Assembly (NCBI GenBank): GCA_013205085.1
Contig: JABMLH010000001.1
Location: 930,001-994,000 of the forward strand
From: Microbacteriaceae bacterium VKM Ac-2854
GTDB lineage: Bacteria; Actinomycetota; Actinomycetes; Actinomycetales; Microbacteriaceae
Direction of reading: 5' to 3'
DNA length: 64,000 nt
Shown one piece after another: positions 32,478-43,494 of this stretch. Position 1 is the first letter of the stretch, and every line of letters begins with the position of its first letter. The position numbers and the translations under genes were made by a program. The notes below the pieces were generated by a model. It did not search any database. It saw only the letters and a list, made by a program, of their open reading frames with translations, and was not told the DNA's origin.

Positions 32478-32516
32478 GATCACTCCGATCCTCGTCGCGT
32501 CCGATTCGACGCACTC

Positions 32517-32547
32517 GTTAGATTAGCTAGTGATTAGAACATCTAAC
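32517..32547. promoter_or_regulatory. Operator with GTTAGAT and ATCTAAC arms
   Basis: GTTAGAT (32517-32523) and ATCTAAC (32541-32547) form an inverted pair with further TAG/CTA half sites between them. The site lies upstream of the MarR operon. Confidence 0.5.
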
Positions 32548-32656
32548 AATCTCGAACGGGCCGTAGAAATGGATCCTCGCCGCATGCTAAGCCGAGGCGG
32601 CGAGCGACTCCGCCCGCCCGTACACCTATCGGGACACCGTGGCAACGCCCATTCGC

Positions 32657-32679
32657 TAGATCATCTAACTACCTACGAT
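32657..32679 (+). promoter_or_regulatory. Kinase promoter with overlapping operator
   Basis: TAGATCATCTA (32657-32667) is a palindrome around one central base and includes ATCTAAC as at 32541. TACGAT (32674-32679) is a good -10 box, and the kinase ATG begins six bases after it. The transcript should therefore start at the ATG, without a leader. Confidence 0.5.
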
Positions 32680-32685
32680 CGTCCC

Positions 32686-33507
32686 ATGGACACAACGCCC
32701 CGAGTCGGAGCCTGCGACGCCGGGCTCGACGCTCCGCCTCGCTACGAACTCGGCCGCCGGCTCGGCTCGGGAGCTGCCGCGGTGGTCTCCGAGGCGCACG
32801 ATCGTGTTCTCGACCGTCGAGTCGCCGTGAAGGTGTTCCGCGAGGTCAGCGCCACACCGTACGAGACCCGCCGGCGGGAGCAGGAAGTGCGACACCTGGT
32901 CGATGCTCGCCATCCCGGGGTCGTCGAACTCTTCGACCGGTTCGTCGACGATCGTGGTCGCGATGTGCTCGTTTTCGAGGCGATGCAGGACACCCTCGCC
33001 GCACCGACTCCGCGTTCGCGTCGTGGTCCGTTGCCCGCGCTGACGCGCGCCGGGCGGCAGGCGGCCGCCGCCGTCGCGCACCTGCACGCACTCGGCATCG
33101 TGCACCGCGACCTGAAGCCGGCGAACATCCTGACCTCGGGGAGCGGGCCCGCGCAGCTTGTGAAGCTGGCCGACTTCGGCCTGGCCGCCTACGTCGATGA
33201 GCGCGAGCTGCCGATCGCGGGCAGCATCGAGTTCATGGCGCCCGAACAGATCGACGGCGCCCCCGCCTCGTTCGCCAGCGACGTCTACGCCCTCGGGCTC
33301 ACGCTGCTGCAGACGTACACCGGACGGCCGGCGTATACGGGCACCACCCTCGAGATCGCGATCCAGCGCACCGTCCGGCCGGCGGCCGTTCCGGCTGCGT
33401 TGCCGAGAACCCTTCGCCGGGCGCTGCTCTCAGCGACGGCCATCGACCCGGTCGACCGGCTCAGCGCGGCCGAACTCGCTGAGCGATTCGCCCTGCAGGC
33501 GCACTGA
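32686..33507 (+). CDS. Soluble Ser/Thr protein kinase (Hanks type)
   Basis: The 273-residue protein is little more than a kinase domain. It has the glycine loop LGSGAAAVV, the ATP-anchoring VAVKVF (Lys49), the catalytic HRDLKPANI (Asp142), DFG (Asp163) and SIEFMAPEQIDGAP in the activation/APE region. No membrane helix or PASTA domain is present, unlike PknA/PknB. The gene appears leaderless. It diverges from a MarR operon with a shared operator motif, which hints at regulator-controlled kinase expression. Confidence 0.87.
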   Translation: MDTTPRVGACDAGLDAPPRYELGRRLGSGAAAVVSEAHDRVLDRRVAVKVFREVSATPYETRRREQEVRHLVDARHPGVVELFDRFVDDRGRDVLVFEAMQDTLAAPTPRSRRGPLPALTRAGRQAAAAVAHLHALGIVHRDLKPANILTSGSGPAQLVKLADFGLAAYVDERELPIAGSIEFMAPEQIDGAPASFASDVYALGLTLLQTYTGRPAYTGTTLEIAIQRTVRPAAVPAALPRTLRRALLSATAIDPVDRLSAAELAERFALQAH

Positions 33508-33522
33508 CGCCGCGACGTTCGT

Positions 33523-34845
33523 TCAGGCGAGTCCGGCGAGGGCGTCGTTGATGATGCCGAGGCCGCGCGTGACCTCCTCGGGTGTGACGACGGCCGGCGG
33601 CACCACGTGGATGCGGTTGTCGGCGATGAAGGGCAGCAGGCCGCGGGCGAGCAGGTCCTTCTTCAGCCCCGCCATCGTCGCGGCGTCCAACGGCGCGCGC
33701 GTGCCGCGATCCGCCACGAGTTCCAGCGCCCAGAAGACGCCGCTGCCGCGGACCTCGCCGATCACCTCGTGCGTGTCGGCCAGCGCGGCGAGGCCGGGGG
33801 CGAGGTGCTCGGCGCCGATCCGCGCGGCGTTCTCGACCACGCCTTCGTCCGCCATCGCCGTGAGCGTGGCGACGACGCTCGCCGCGGCGAGCGGGTGGCC
33901 CGAATAGGTGAGGCCACCCGGGAAGACGCGGTCGTCGAAGTGATGCGCGATGGCCGCGGAGATGATCACGCCGCCGATCGGGACGTAGCCCGAGTTGACG
34001 CCCTTCGCGAAGGTGATCAGGTCGGGCCGCACATCGAAGGCGTCGAACGCGAACCAGTGCCCGGTGCGGCCGAAGCCGGCCATCACCTCGTCCAGGATCA
34101 GCACGATGCCGTAGCGGTCGCAGATGGCGCGCACGCCGGCGAGGTAGCCGGGCGGAGGAGTGAGGATGCCGGCGGTGCCGGGCACTGACTCGAGCAGCAC
34201 CGCCGCGACACTGTCCGCGCCCTCGAGCTGAATCGTTCGCTCGAGGTGCTGCAGCGCGCGCGCCGACTCCTGCTCGGGCGTCTCGGCCCAGAACTCGGTG
34301 CGGTACAGGTAGGGACCCATCACGTGCACGTGACCGCGGGAGTACTCGTTCGGGATCCGGCGCCAGTCGCCGGTCGCGACGATCGCCGCGCCGGTGTTGC
34401 CGTGATACGAGCGATAGCGCGAGATCACCTTGTCGCGGCCGGTGAACAGCCGCGCCATCCGGATCGCGTTCTCGTTCGCATCCGCTCCGCCGTTGGTGAA
34501 GAAGACCTTCTCGAACTCCTCGGGCGCGCGATCCAGGATCAGCCGGGCGGCCTCGGCGCGGGTCGCGTTCGCGTGGGCCGGAGCGATGGTGGCGAGCGTG
34601 GCCGCCTGCTCCTGGATCGCGGCGATCACCTTCGGGTGCTGGTGGCCGATGTTGACGTTGACCAGCTGGCTGGAGAAGTCGAGGTACTCGCGGCCCTCGA
34701 CGTCCCAGACCGTGCTGCCGAGTCCGCCCGCGATGGCCATCGGCGCGAGCGAGCCCTGCGCCGACCAGGAGTGGAACACCGATGACGTGTCGCGCGCGGC
34801 GACGTCGGCGTTGCTGGGGCGGGTGAGGGGCGCTTCGATCGTCAT
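33523..34845 (-). CDS. Class III (omega-type) aminotransferase
   Basis: The 440-residue protein is a subgroup II fold type I aminotransferase. It shows NIGHQHPKVIAAI, FFTNGGADANENAIRMA, SRYRSYHGNTGAA, LILDEVMAGFGRTG and the PLP lysine in ITFAKGVNSGY (Lys281). Relatives transfer amino groups from beta-alanine, taurine, GABA or other omega-amino acids to pyruvate or 2-oxoglutarate. It diverges from a PucR regulator across a gap with two operator types. With the methylmalonate-semialdehyde dehydrogenase it makes a transaminase-dehydrogenase pair. Confidence 0.87.
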   Translation of the reverse strand: MTIEAPLTRPSNADVAARDTSSVFHSWSAQGSLAPMAIAGGLGSTVWDVEGREYLDFSSQLVNVNIGHQHPKVIAAIQEQAATLATIAPAHANATRAEAARLILDRAPEEFEKVFFTNGGADANENAIRMARLFTGRDKVISRYRSYHGNTGAAIVATGDWRRIPNEYSRGHVHVMGPYLYRTEFWAETPEQESARALQHLERTIQLEGADSVAAVLLESVPGTAGILTPPPGYLAGVRAICDRYGIVLILDEVMAGFGRTGHWFAFDAFDVRPDLITFAKGVNSGYVPIGGVIISAAIAHHFDDRVFPGGLTYSGHPLAAASVVATLTAMADEGVVENAARIGAEHLAPGLAALADTHEVIGEVRGSGVFWALELVADRGTRAPLDAATMAGLKKDLLARGLLPFIADNRIHVVPPAVVTPEEVTRGLGIINDALAGLA

Positions 34846-34890
34846 GTCGGTCTCCGTGGGGTCGAGGGTGTCTCCAGCATCGCGGAACCG

Positions 34891-34905
34891 ACTGGTCCGA
34901 CCACT
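34891..34905. promoter_or_regulatory. FadR/GntR-type operator near the aminotransferase
   Basis: ACTGGTCCGACCACT has perfect TGGTC/GACCA arms around one base. It closely matches the operator at 45093-45109 beside the FadR/GntR gene. It lies 46 bp before the aminotransferase start. Confidence 0.6.
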
Positions 34906-34951
34906 GCCGAATTTGTCGACCTTGACCGCGCGGCGGTGGACAAATACGGCA
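34905..34951. promoter_or_regulatory. Inverted repeat, probable PucR operator
   Basis: Two 17-bp arms (34905-34921 and 34935-34951) match at 15 of 17 positions around 13 bases; the core half site is TGCCGAATTTGTC. It fills the space directly before the PucR ATG. A related half site occurs at 38313 upstream of the dehydrogenase gene. Confidence 0.6.
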
Positions 34952-34961
34952 CGATGGTCGT

Positions 34962-36479
34962 ATGCCCGCCACGCTCCGCTCCCTCCTCGCGGAGGCCGAC
35001 TTCCACCTGCATCCGCTGGCCGCGATCGACCCCGAGAACGCCGCGCTCGATGTCCCCGTCACCTGGGTGCACAGTTCTGACCTGGTCGATCCGACTCCGT
35101 GGCTCGAAGCGGGGCAGATCCTGCTGACCGACGGCGTGCACTTCACGCCGGAGTCGAATGACGCGTTCAGCGTCGAGTACGTGCAGCGGCTGCGCTCGCG
35201 GGGGATCCTGGCGTTGGGCTTCGCGACGCGGATCGCGCACGATGCGGTGCCGGATGCGCTGGTGCGCGCGTGCGAGCGCCTCGGGCTGCCGCTGTTCGAA
35301 GTGGCCGACCGCACGCCGTTCATGAGCATCATCCGGCATGTGGCGGATGTAATCGCCCAGGAGCGCCAGGCTCGTCTGGAGTGGTCGCTGCAGGCTCAGC
35401 GGGCGCTCGCGCGGGCGGCGTTGCGGCCCGACGGACTCGAGGGCATCCTGATCGAGCTCGAGCGGCAGCTCGGTTGCTGGGTGGCGCTGTACGACTCGAT
35501 CGGCGCGCGGGTGCGCGTGAGCACAACGATCCAGGTGCCGCAGCAGAGCGAGCACGCGGTCGAGGACGCGGTCCGCGCCGCCCTGGCCAGGGGCACGCGC
35601 TCGGGCGGGCGCCTCAGTGTGCAGGGCGGCGACATCACGCTTCAGACGCTCGGCCGGCGCGACCGGCTCCGCGGAGTGCTCGCCGTGGGCACGGCGGTGC
35701 CGCTGGATGCGGCGGGCAACGACCTGGTGGCCAGCGTGATCGCGCTGGCGAGCATCGCGCTCGAGCAGCGCCGCACGTTGGACGCGGCGCATCGGCAGCT
35801 GCGCTCGGGGCTTCTGGAGTTGTTGCTCGCCGGCGTGATCGACGTGGCCGGCCGAACCGCCCGTCGGCTCGGCGGGCCGCTCCCCGCGGAGCCGCTGCGG
35901 GTGTGGCTGCTCGCCGGGGCGCTGCACGGGCAGTCGCTGGTCGACGAGCTCGAACTGCATCAGGAGCGCAGCGCCGGTCGGCTGTTCTTCGCCGAGCGGG
36001 ATGAGGAGATCGTGCTCGTCACTGCGCACACTGGCGAGCCGGGCGTGGAGGCACTGCTGGCGCGGAACGGACGCGGCGCGGGGATCTCGGCGCCCGTGAC
36101 CTGGGGAGAGCTCTCGCGGGGCCTGGCTGAGGCGCGGCGTTCGGTCGCGTACTCATCCGAGGTGCGTCCGCTGGTGCGGTTCGATTCGCTCGCCGCCGAG
36201 GGCATGCTCGGCTTGCTCGAAGCGTCCGGTGGGCACTCGATGGCTCGGCGGGTGCTGCAGCCCGTGCTCGATCGGCCGGCAGCGGAACGCGACGTGCTGC
36301 TGAACACGGCGCGGGTGTGGCTCGAGCAGAACGGCGCGTGGGACCCGACGGCCAAGGCGCTCGGCGCGCACCGGCACACCGTGCGCAACCGCATCTCGAC
36401 AGTCGGCACCGTGCTCGGCCTCGACCTCGACACCTTCGCCGGCCGCGCCGAACTCTGGTCGGCCCTGCACTTCGTGTAA
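34962..36479 (+). CDS. PucR/CdaR-family transcriptional regulator
   Basis: The 505-residue protein has an N-terminal PucR-type sensing domain (LLAEADFHLHPLA to about residue 125), a middle GGDEF-like region, and a C-terminal helix-turn-helix with ALGAHRHTVRNRISTVGTVL. This order is typical of PucR activators of purine, amino-acid or amine catabolism. It faces the class III aminotransferase gene. A large inverted repeat sits directly before its start, so it probably controls both directions. A small hairpin ends the gene. Confidence 0.85.
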   Translation: MPATLRSLLAEADFHLHPLAAIDPENAALDVPVTWVHSSDLVDPTPWLEAGQILLTDGVHFTPESNDAFSVEYVQRLRSRGILALGFATRIAHDAVPDALVRACERLGLPLFEVADRTPFMSIIRHVADVIAQERQARLEWSLQAQRALARAALRPDGLEGILIELERQLGCWVALYDSIGARVRVSTTIQVPQQSEHAVEDAVRAALARGTRSGGRLSVQGGDITLQTLGRRDRLRGVLAVGTAVPLDAAGNDLVASVIALASIALEQRRTLDAAHRQLRSGLLELLLAGVIDVAGRTARRLGGPLPAEPLRVWLLAGALHGQSLVDELELHQERSAGRLFFAERDEEIVLVTAHTGEPGVEALLARNGRGAGISAPVTWGELSRGLAEARRSVAYSSEVRPLVRFDSLAAEGMLGLLEASGGHSMARRVLQPVLDRPAAERDVLLNTARVWLEQNGAWDPTAKALGAHRHTVRNRISTVGTVLGLDLDTFAGRAELWSALHFV

Positions 36480-36481
36480 CG

Positions 36482-36500
36482 AACCCGCCCTCAGCGGGTT
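36482..36500 (+). terminator. Hairpin terminator after the PucR gene
   Basis: AACCCGC and GCGGGTT (7-bp arms, 5-base loop) lie two bases after the stop codon. A second, longer hairpin follows at 36609. Confidence 0.5.
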
Positions 36501-36608
36501 GTCGTCAAAGAAACGTCAACCCGCTGGAGGGGCCTGGTTTCGGCAGGCTCAATCAGCGGGTGGGCGGCCGTCTCGGGAACGTGACCGCCTCTGCTCGGAG
36601 CGCCGCGA

Positions 36609-36636
36609 CGAAAATCCGCGTTGCAGCGGATTTTCG
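36609..36636. terminator. Bidirectional hairpin between the convergent pucR-like and mmsA genes
   Basis: Arms CGAAAATCCGC and GCGGATTTTCG are perfect over 11 bp around a 6-base loop. Each end carries an A/T run, suited to termination from both strands. The rest of the 248-bp gap shows only degenerate repeat-like sequence (TTTCGGCAGGCTCA). Confidence 0.65.
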
Positions 36637-36727
36637 CAGCGCGACGCAACCGGCTCCAGCCAACGCACCACGTCGCAAGGCCGACTGCCGGCGATCGACG
36701 AGGAACGAGGAGAGAGCCCCAATCAAC

Positions 36728-38245
36728 TCAGTTCTGGGGGAAGCCGAGGTTGATGCCGCCGTGGCTGGGGTCGAGCCAGCGGGAGGTGATGGCTTTCTGC
36801 TGGGTGAAGAAGCGCACGCCTTCCGCGCCGTGGGCTTTGGTGTCGCCGAACAGTGACGACTTCCAGCCGCCGAAGGAGAACGTCGCGACGGGCACGGGGA
36901 TGGGCACGTTGATGCCGATCATGCCGACCTGGATCTCGTTCTGGAAGCGGCGGGCGGCGCCACCGTCGTTGGTGAAGATCGCGGTGCCGTTCCCGAACGC
37001 ACCGTTGTTGATCAGGGCGACGCCCTCTTCGTACGAGGCGACCCGCACGATCGACAGCACCGGTCCGAAGATCTCCTCGGTGTACACGCGGGAGGTGATC
37101 GGCACGTCATCGATCAGGGTCGGGCCGAGCCAGAACCCGTTCGGGTCACCGTCGACCTCGATACCGCGACCGTCGATGACGACCTTCGCACCATCGGCTT
37201 CCGCGATCTCGATGTAGGAGGCGACCTTGTCGCGGTGCACCTTGGTGACCAGCGGTCCCATGTCGCAGCCGCGACGACCGTCCCCGATCCGCAAGGTGGC
37301 GGCGCGGTCCTGGATCTTCGTGATCAGTTCATCCGCGACCGGCTCGACCGCGACGACCACACTGATGGCCATGCAGCGCTCGCCCGCGGAGCCGAAGCCC
37401 GCGTTGATCGCGGAGTCCGCGACCAGGTCCAGGTCCGCATCCGGCAGCACCAGCATGTGGTTCTTCGCCCCACCCAACGCCTGCACCCGCTTGCCGTGCT
37501 GGGTGCCGGTCTCGTACACGTACTGCGCGATCGGGGTGGATCCCACGAAACTGATCGACTGCACGTCGGGGCTGGTCAGCAGCCCGTCCACGGCCTGCTT
37601 GTCACCGTTGAGCACCGTGAACACACCGTCGGGCAGCCCGGCTTCCTTCCACAGCTTCGCGAGCCAGATCGCGGCGGTCGGGTCCTTCTCCGACGGCTTG
37701 AGCACCACGGTGTTACCGGCGGCGATCGCGATGGGGAAGAACCACATCGGCACCATCGCCGGGAAGTTGAACGGGCTGATGATGCCCACCACGCCGAGGG
37801 GCTGCTTCGTGGAGTAGACGTCGACGCCGGTGGACACCTGCTCGGAGTACTCGCCCTTGAGGTGGTGCGCGAGCCCGGTCGCGAACTCCACGACCTCCTG
37901 CCCGCGGGTGATCTCCCCGAGAGCGTCGGAGACGACCTTGCCGTGCTCGGACGTGATGATCTCGGCCAACTCGCCCTTCTTCGCCTCCAACAGCTCCCGG
38001 AACCGGAACAGGATCTGCTGACGCTTCGCGAGCGACAGATCCCGCCACGCCGGGAACGCGGCCTTCGCCGACGCGATCGCCGCAGCGATCTCCGCGTCAT
38101 CAGCGAGCGCGACCTCCTTCGTCGCGACCCCGAGAGCCGGATCGTAAACGGGCGCAGTACGGCCGGAGGTCGAGGGGACCTCCCTACCATCGATCCAATG
38201 CGGGACGACAGCGAGAGCAGTGGTGGGCTTGTCCGTGATGGTCAT
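36728..38245 (-). CDS. mmsA: CoA-acylating methylmalonate-semialdehyde dehydrogenase
   Basis: The 505-residue aldehyde dehydrogenase has the MmsA features ITSEHGKVVSDALGEI, SPFNFPAMVPMWFFPIAIAA, LGGAKNHMLVLPDAD and the catalytic cysteine in SAGERCMAI (Cys291). The end reads INVPIPVPVATFSFGGWK. Unlike ordinary aldehyde dehydrogenases it lacks the general-base glutamate segment (ELGGK becomes ALGGAKN), as expected for CoA-dependent enzymes. It converts malonate or methylmalonate semialdehyde to acetyl- or propionyl-CoA. A very strong inverted repeat with a PucR-like half site lies upstream. Confidence 0.92.
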   Translation of the reverse strand: MTITDKPTTALAVVPHWIDGREVPSTSGRTAPVYDPALGVATKEVALADDAEIAAAIASAKAAFPAWRDLSLAKRQQILFRFRELLEAKKGELAEIITSEHGKVVSDALGEITRGQEVVEFATGLAHHLKGEYSEQVSTGVDVYSTKQPLGVVGIISPFNFPAMVPMWFFPIAIAAGNTVVLKPSEKDPTAAIWLAKLWKEAGLPDGVFTVLNGDKQAVDGLLTSPDVQSISFVGSTPIAQYVYETGTQHGKRVQALGGAKNHMLVLPDADLDLVADSAINAGFGSAGERCMAISVVVAVEPVADELITKIQDRAATLRIGDGRRGCDMGPLVTKVHRDKVASYIEIAEADGAKVVIDGRGIEVDGDPNGFWLGPTLIDDVPITSRVYTEEIFGPVLSIVRVASYEEGVALINNGAFGNGTAIFTNDGGAARRFQNEIQVGMIGINVPIPVPVATFSFGGWKSSLFGDTKAHGAEGVRFFTQQKAITSRWLDPSHGGINLGFPQN

Positions 38246-38298
38246 GATTCGATCCTTGGTCGTGAGGGGAGGTCGAGCACAGTCAGGTTAAGCCGATC

Positions 38299-38340
38299 CG
38301 CCCGCCATCCGACTGTCGAATCTGTCGGATGGCGGGCGGC
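38299..38340. promoter_or_regulatory. Perfect 16-bp-arm inverted repeat upstream of mmsA
   Basis: Arms at 38299-38314 and 38325-38340 are perfectly complementary around 10 bases. The inner part ACTGTCGAATCTGTCG matches the PucR-gap half site at 34903 in 14 of 16 positions. It may be both a hairpin ending the amidase operon and the operator of mmsA. Confidence 0.6.
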
Positions 38341-38378
38341 CGGTTGTACGTTCTGGCAGGGCTGGAGTCGGCGACGGG

Positions 38379-39805
38379 TCAGCGCGCGTTCGGGAACACC
38401 GGCACAGCGGATGCCGGGCGCGCGGCCTCGTACCAGGAGGTCAGCTTCAGCACCTCGTGGTCGGCGAAGCGGCGACCCGAGATCTGCAGCCCGATCGTGC
38501 GTCCGTCGGCGGTGAAGCCGGCGTTGATGCTGGCGGCGGGCTGACCCGACATGTTGTAGGGCAGCGTGAAGGCGATGTGCGCCATCCCGTCGTCCGAGAA
38601 GCCCCACGGCATCGGCCACTCCGCCGGGAAGGCGGCGACCGGCGAGACCGGAGCGAGCACGGCGTCGAACGGCAGCGTCGCCTCGACGGTGCGCCGGCGC
38701 AGCTCGCTGATGCCCTCGGCGCACTCGAGCACCCGGGCGCCCGAGACATCCGCGCCGCGGTGCACCCAGGTCGAGATGAACGGCAGCACCGTGCTCTTCG
38801 CCTCGGGCGCGAGATCGCGGTACTGGCGCCAGAACCGCACCCGCCAGTAGGTGTCGATCAGTTCGAGCGCGCTGTCGTCGATGAACGGTTTCAGCTCGAC
38901 AACCTCGGCGCCCGCATCCGAGAACACGTCGGCCGCCGCGGCGATCGCGGCCCGCACCTCGGGGTCGACGGGCATCCCCGCGCCGGGATCCAGGTGCAGC
39001 CCGATCTTCTTGCCCCGCACATCCGTGCCGAGATCCGACCACGCGATGCTCTCGGGCGCGAGCGCCGTGTAGTCGCGTCCGTCGGGTCGCGACAGGATCT
39101 CCATCCCGAGGGCCACGTCGGCGACGGTCTGCGCGAGCGGTCCGGCCGCACGCCCCTGGTACGGGTTGTCCAGCGGGATCCGGCCGTCGCTCGGCTTGAG
39201 CGTCGCCAGGCCCAGCCACGTCGCGGGCAGCCGGACGGATCCGCCGATGTCGGTGCCGACGTGGAAGGTGCCGAAGCCGGCCGCCGCGGCGGCTCCCGCC
39301 CCGCTGCTGGAGCCGCCGACCGTGAGCGACGGATCCCACGGGCTGCGGGTGACGCCGTGCAGGCTGGAGACGCCGGAGGAGAGCATGCCCCAGTCGGGCA
39401 TGGTGGTCGAGCCGACGATCACGCCGCCGGACTCGAGGATGCGCTCGACCGCGGGGGAGTCGCGCCCCGGCAGGACGGGCTCGCTCGCCGCGGTACCCGC
39501 CCGGGCCGCGATGCCGCGGCGATACAGATTCTCCTTCACCGTGACGGGCACGCCGTCGATCGGGCCGAGCGGCGCTCCGGCGCGCCAGCGCGACGCGCTC
39601 GCCCGCGCATCCGCCAGCACCTGCTCGGGGTCGAGATCGGTGAAGGCGTTCAGCACCGGGTTGCGCGCCTCGATGTCGGCGAGGATGCCGGCGGCGACCT
39701 CGACGGGCGAGAGCGAGCCGTCGGCGTAGCCGCGGGTGAGCGTCGCTCCGTCGAGCGGGGCGCTGGCAGTGACGGCGGTAGCGGTGGCGGCGGACGGCGA
39801 CGAGG

Positions 39806-39809
<4 letters not shown>
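38379..39809 (-). CDS. Amidase (amidase signature family)
   Basis: The 476-residue protein has the Ser-cisSer-Lys triad of amidase-signature enzymes. Lys92 lies in VTVKENLY, Ser167 in GGSSSGAGAAAAAG and Ser191 in GTDIGGSVRLPA. It hydrolyses a carboxamide to acid and ammonia or amine. It overlaps the dual ABC ATPase gene by 4 bp and ends the five-gene import operon, so the transported compound is probably an amide or peptide-like molecule cleaved on entry (inference). Confidence 0.9.
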
Positions 39810-41568
<1,759 letters not shown>

Positions 41569-41569
<1 letters not shown>

Positions 41570-42471
41570 CAGCGGTTCCTCATCTTGGGGTCGAAGCGGT
41601 CGCGCAGCCCGTCGCCGAGCAGGTTGAAACCGAGAACGGCGATCGCGATGGCGATGCCGGGCACGATGGCGAGGTAGTCGAAGCTGCCCAGGAACTGCTG
41701 CGAATCCTGCAGCATCCGGCCCCACGAGGGCGTCGGCGGCTTGGTGCCCAGGCCCAGGAAGGAGAGTCCGGCCTCGGCGAGCACCGCGGTCGCGAAGTTC
41801 ACCGAGCACTGCACCACGAGCATCCCGCTGATGTTGGGCAGCACGTGCTTCACGGCGATCGCGAAGCCGGAGCGGTTGGCGGCGCGGGCCGCGAAGACGT
41901 AGTCGGTGCCGACCACCTGCAGAGTGCCGGCGCGGGCGACCCTGGCGAACGCGGGCGCCGCGCCGATGCCGAGCGCGATCATGGCGGTGGAGGTGTCGGC
42001 CCCGAACACGGCGCCGAAGACGATCGCGATCAGCAGGCCGGGGAAGGCCATCACCACGTCGCTGCCGCCCATGATCAGGGTGCCGAGCTTGTTCGGCCGC
42101 ATGCCGGCGATGATGCCCAGCGGCACGCCGATCACGGCGGCGATGGCCACGGCGACCGTGCCGACCAGCAGGGTGATCTGCGAGCCGACCATGATGCCGG
42201 AGAGCACGTCGCGGCCGTAGCGGTCGGTGCCGAACGGATGCGCGAGGCTGGGGAACTGCAGCCGGTCGGCGGCCACGGTCTGCACCGGGTTGTACGGCGT
42301 CCAGACCAGCGAGACGAGGGCCGTGACGACGATCACGGCGATCAGGATCGCGCCGATGATCAGCGAGGCGTTTCCGCGTGGCCGGAATCGGGCGAAGCGG
42401 CCGACGGTCGGCAGCAGGGTGGTGCGTGGCGGGCCGGCGGGGCTCGTCTCGCGGGGAACGGTGGCGGTCAT
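41569..42471 (-). CDS. DppC-type ABC transporter permease
   Basis: The 300-residue protein has about six helices and the oligopeptide permease C features HPFGTDRYGRDVLSGIMVGSQ near the N-terminal side, ARVARAGTLQVVGTDYVFAA and the inner-loop EAGLSFLGLGTKPPTPSWG. It forms the membrane channel with the DppB-type partner, whose stop overlaps its start by 4 bp. Confidence 0.92.
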
Positions 42472-43412
42472 GCGGCCCTCCGCAGTCTCGGGTCGAGCAC
42501 CGTGAAGGCGAGGTCGACGAGGAAGTTGATCAGCACGATGGCCACGACGAGCACCACGACCACCGCCTGCACGGCGAGCAGGTCGCGATTGCCGACGGAG
42601 TCGACGAGGTAGCTGCCCAGGCCCGGGATGCTGAACACCCGCTCGATCACCACGGCGCCGATGAAGAGGCCGGCCAGCTGCACGCCGATGACGGTGAGCA
42701 CGGGGATGCCGGCGTTGCGCAGGCCGTGCCGCACCAGAGCCGAGCCGGCGGTGAGGCCCTTCGAGCGGGCGGTGCGCAGGAAGTCCTCACTCATGATCTC
42801 GAGCACGGCCGAACGGACGTAGCGGGTGAGGATGGAGGCCTGCACGGAGCCGAGCGCGATGGCCGGCAGCGCGAGGTGGCGGAAGAACTCGGCGCCCTCG
42901 GCCGGGGCGGCCCAGCCGCCGGAGGGGAACCAGCCGAGCCCGATCGCGAGGAAGGCGACCAGCAGCACACCGACCAGGAAGTTGGGGATCGCGACGCCGA
43001 GCTGCGAGACGCCGGAGATGACGACGCCCGAGACCTTGTTGTGCCGCATCGCCGCGATGGTGCCGAGCGGGATGGCGACGATCAGGGCGATGACCATGGC
43101 TGCGACCACGAGGATCAGGGTGACCTGCAGCCGGTCGAAGACGGTGCTGGAGATGTTCTGCTGGCTGACGTAGGAGGTGCCGAAGTCGCCGCGGAACAGG
43201 CCGAGCAGCCAGTCGACGTACTGCTGGAAGAGGGGGACGTCGAGGCCGTTGGCGGCGCGCCAGGCGACGAGCTGGTCGGGCGTGGCGTCGATGCCGAGCG
43301 CGACGGTGGCGGGATCGCCGGGCATCACACGCAGCAGGAGGAAGACGACGATCGTCGAGATGAGGACGGTGGCGACGAAGCTGCCGAGCAGGCGGATCAT
43401 CCGGAGGGCCAC
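42468..43412 (-). CDS. DppB-type ABC transporter permease
   Basis: The 314-residue protein has six helices with the DppB hallmarks VVFLLLRVMPGDPATVALG, GDFGTSYVSQQ, RYVRSAVLEIMSEDFLRTAR and SIPGLGSYLVDSV. The GTG at 43412 is chosen because an AAAGGGGG ribosome site precedes it at good spacing; a GTG two codons earlier overlaps that site. A stable hairpin lies between it and the binding-protein gene, which may lower permease expression relative to the binding protein. Confidence 0.9.
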   Translation of the reverse strand: MALRMIRLLGSFVATVLISTIVVFLLLRVMPGDPATVALGIDATPDQLVAWRAANGLDVPLFQQYVDWLLGLFRGDFGTSYVSQQNISSTVFDRLQVTLILVVAAMVIALIVAIPLGTIAAMRHNKVSGVVISGVSQLGVAIPNFLVGVLLVAFLAIGLGWFPSGGWAAPAEGAEFFRHLALPAIALGSVQASILTRYVRSAVLEIMSEDFLRTARSKGLTAGSALVRHGLRNAGIPVLTVIGVQLAGLFIGAVVIERVFSIPGLGSYLVDSVGNRDLLAVQAVVVVLVVAIVLINFLVDLAFTVLDPRLRRAA

Positions 43413-43455
43413 GGTCACCCCCTTTCAGGGAGTTCGGATCGGGAGGGCGGAGGGG

Positions 43456-43486
43456 CGGCGGCCCCGGCGCGGTGCCGGGGCCGCCG
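43456..43486 (-). promoter_or_regulatory. Hairpin between binding-protein and permease genes
   Basis: Arms CGGCGGCCCCGGC and GCCGGGGCCGCCG (13 bp, perfect) surround a 5-base loop in the 82-bp gap. Such intercistronic hairpins commonly stabilise the upstream binding-protein message or partially terminate. Confidence 0.6.
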
Positions 43487-43494
43487 AGGCGGGG

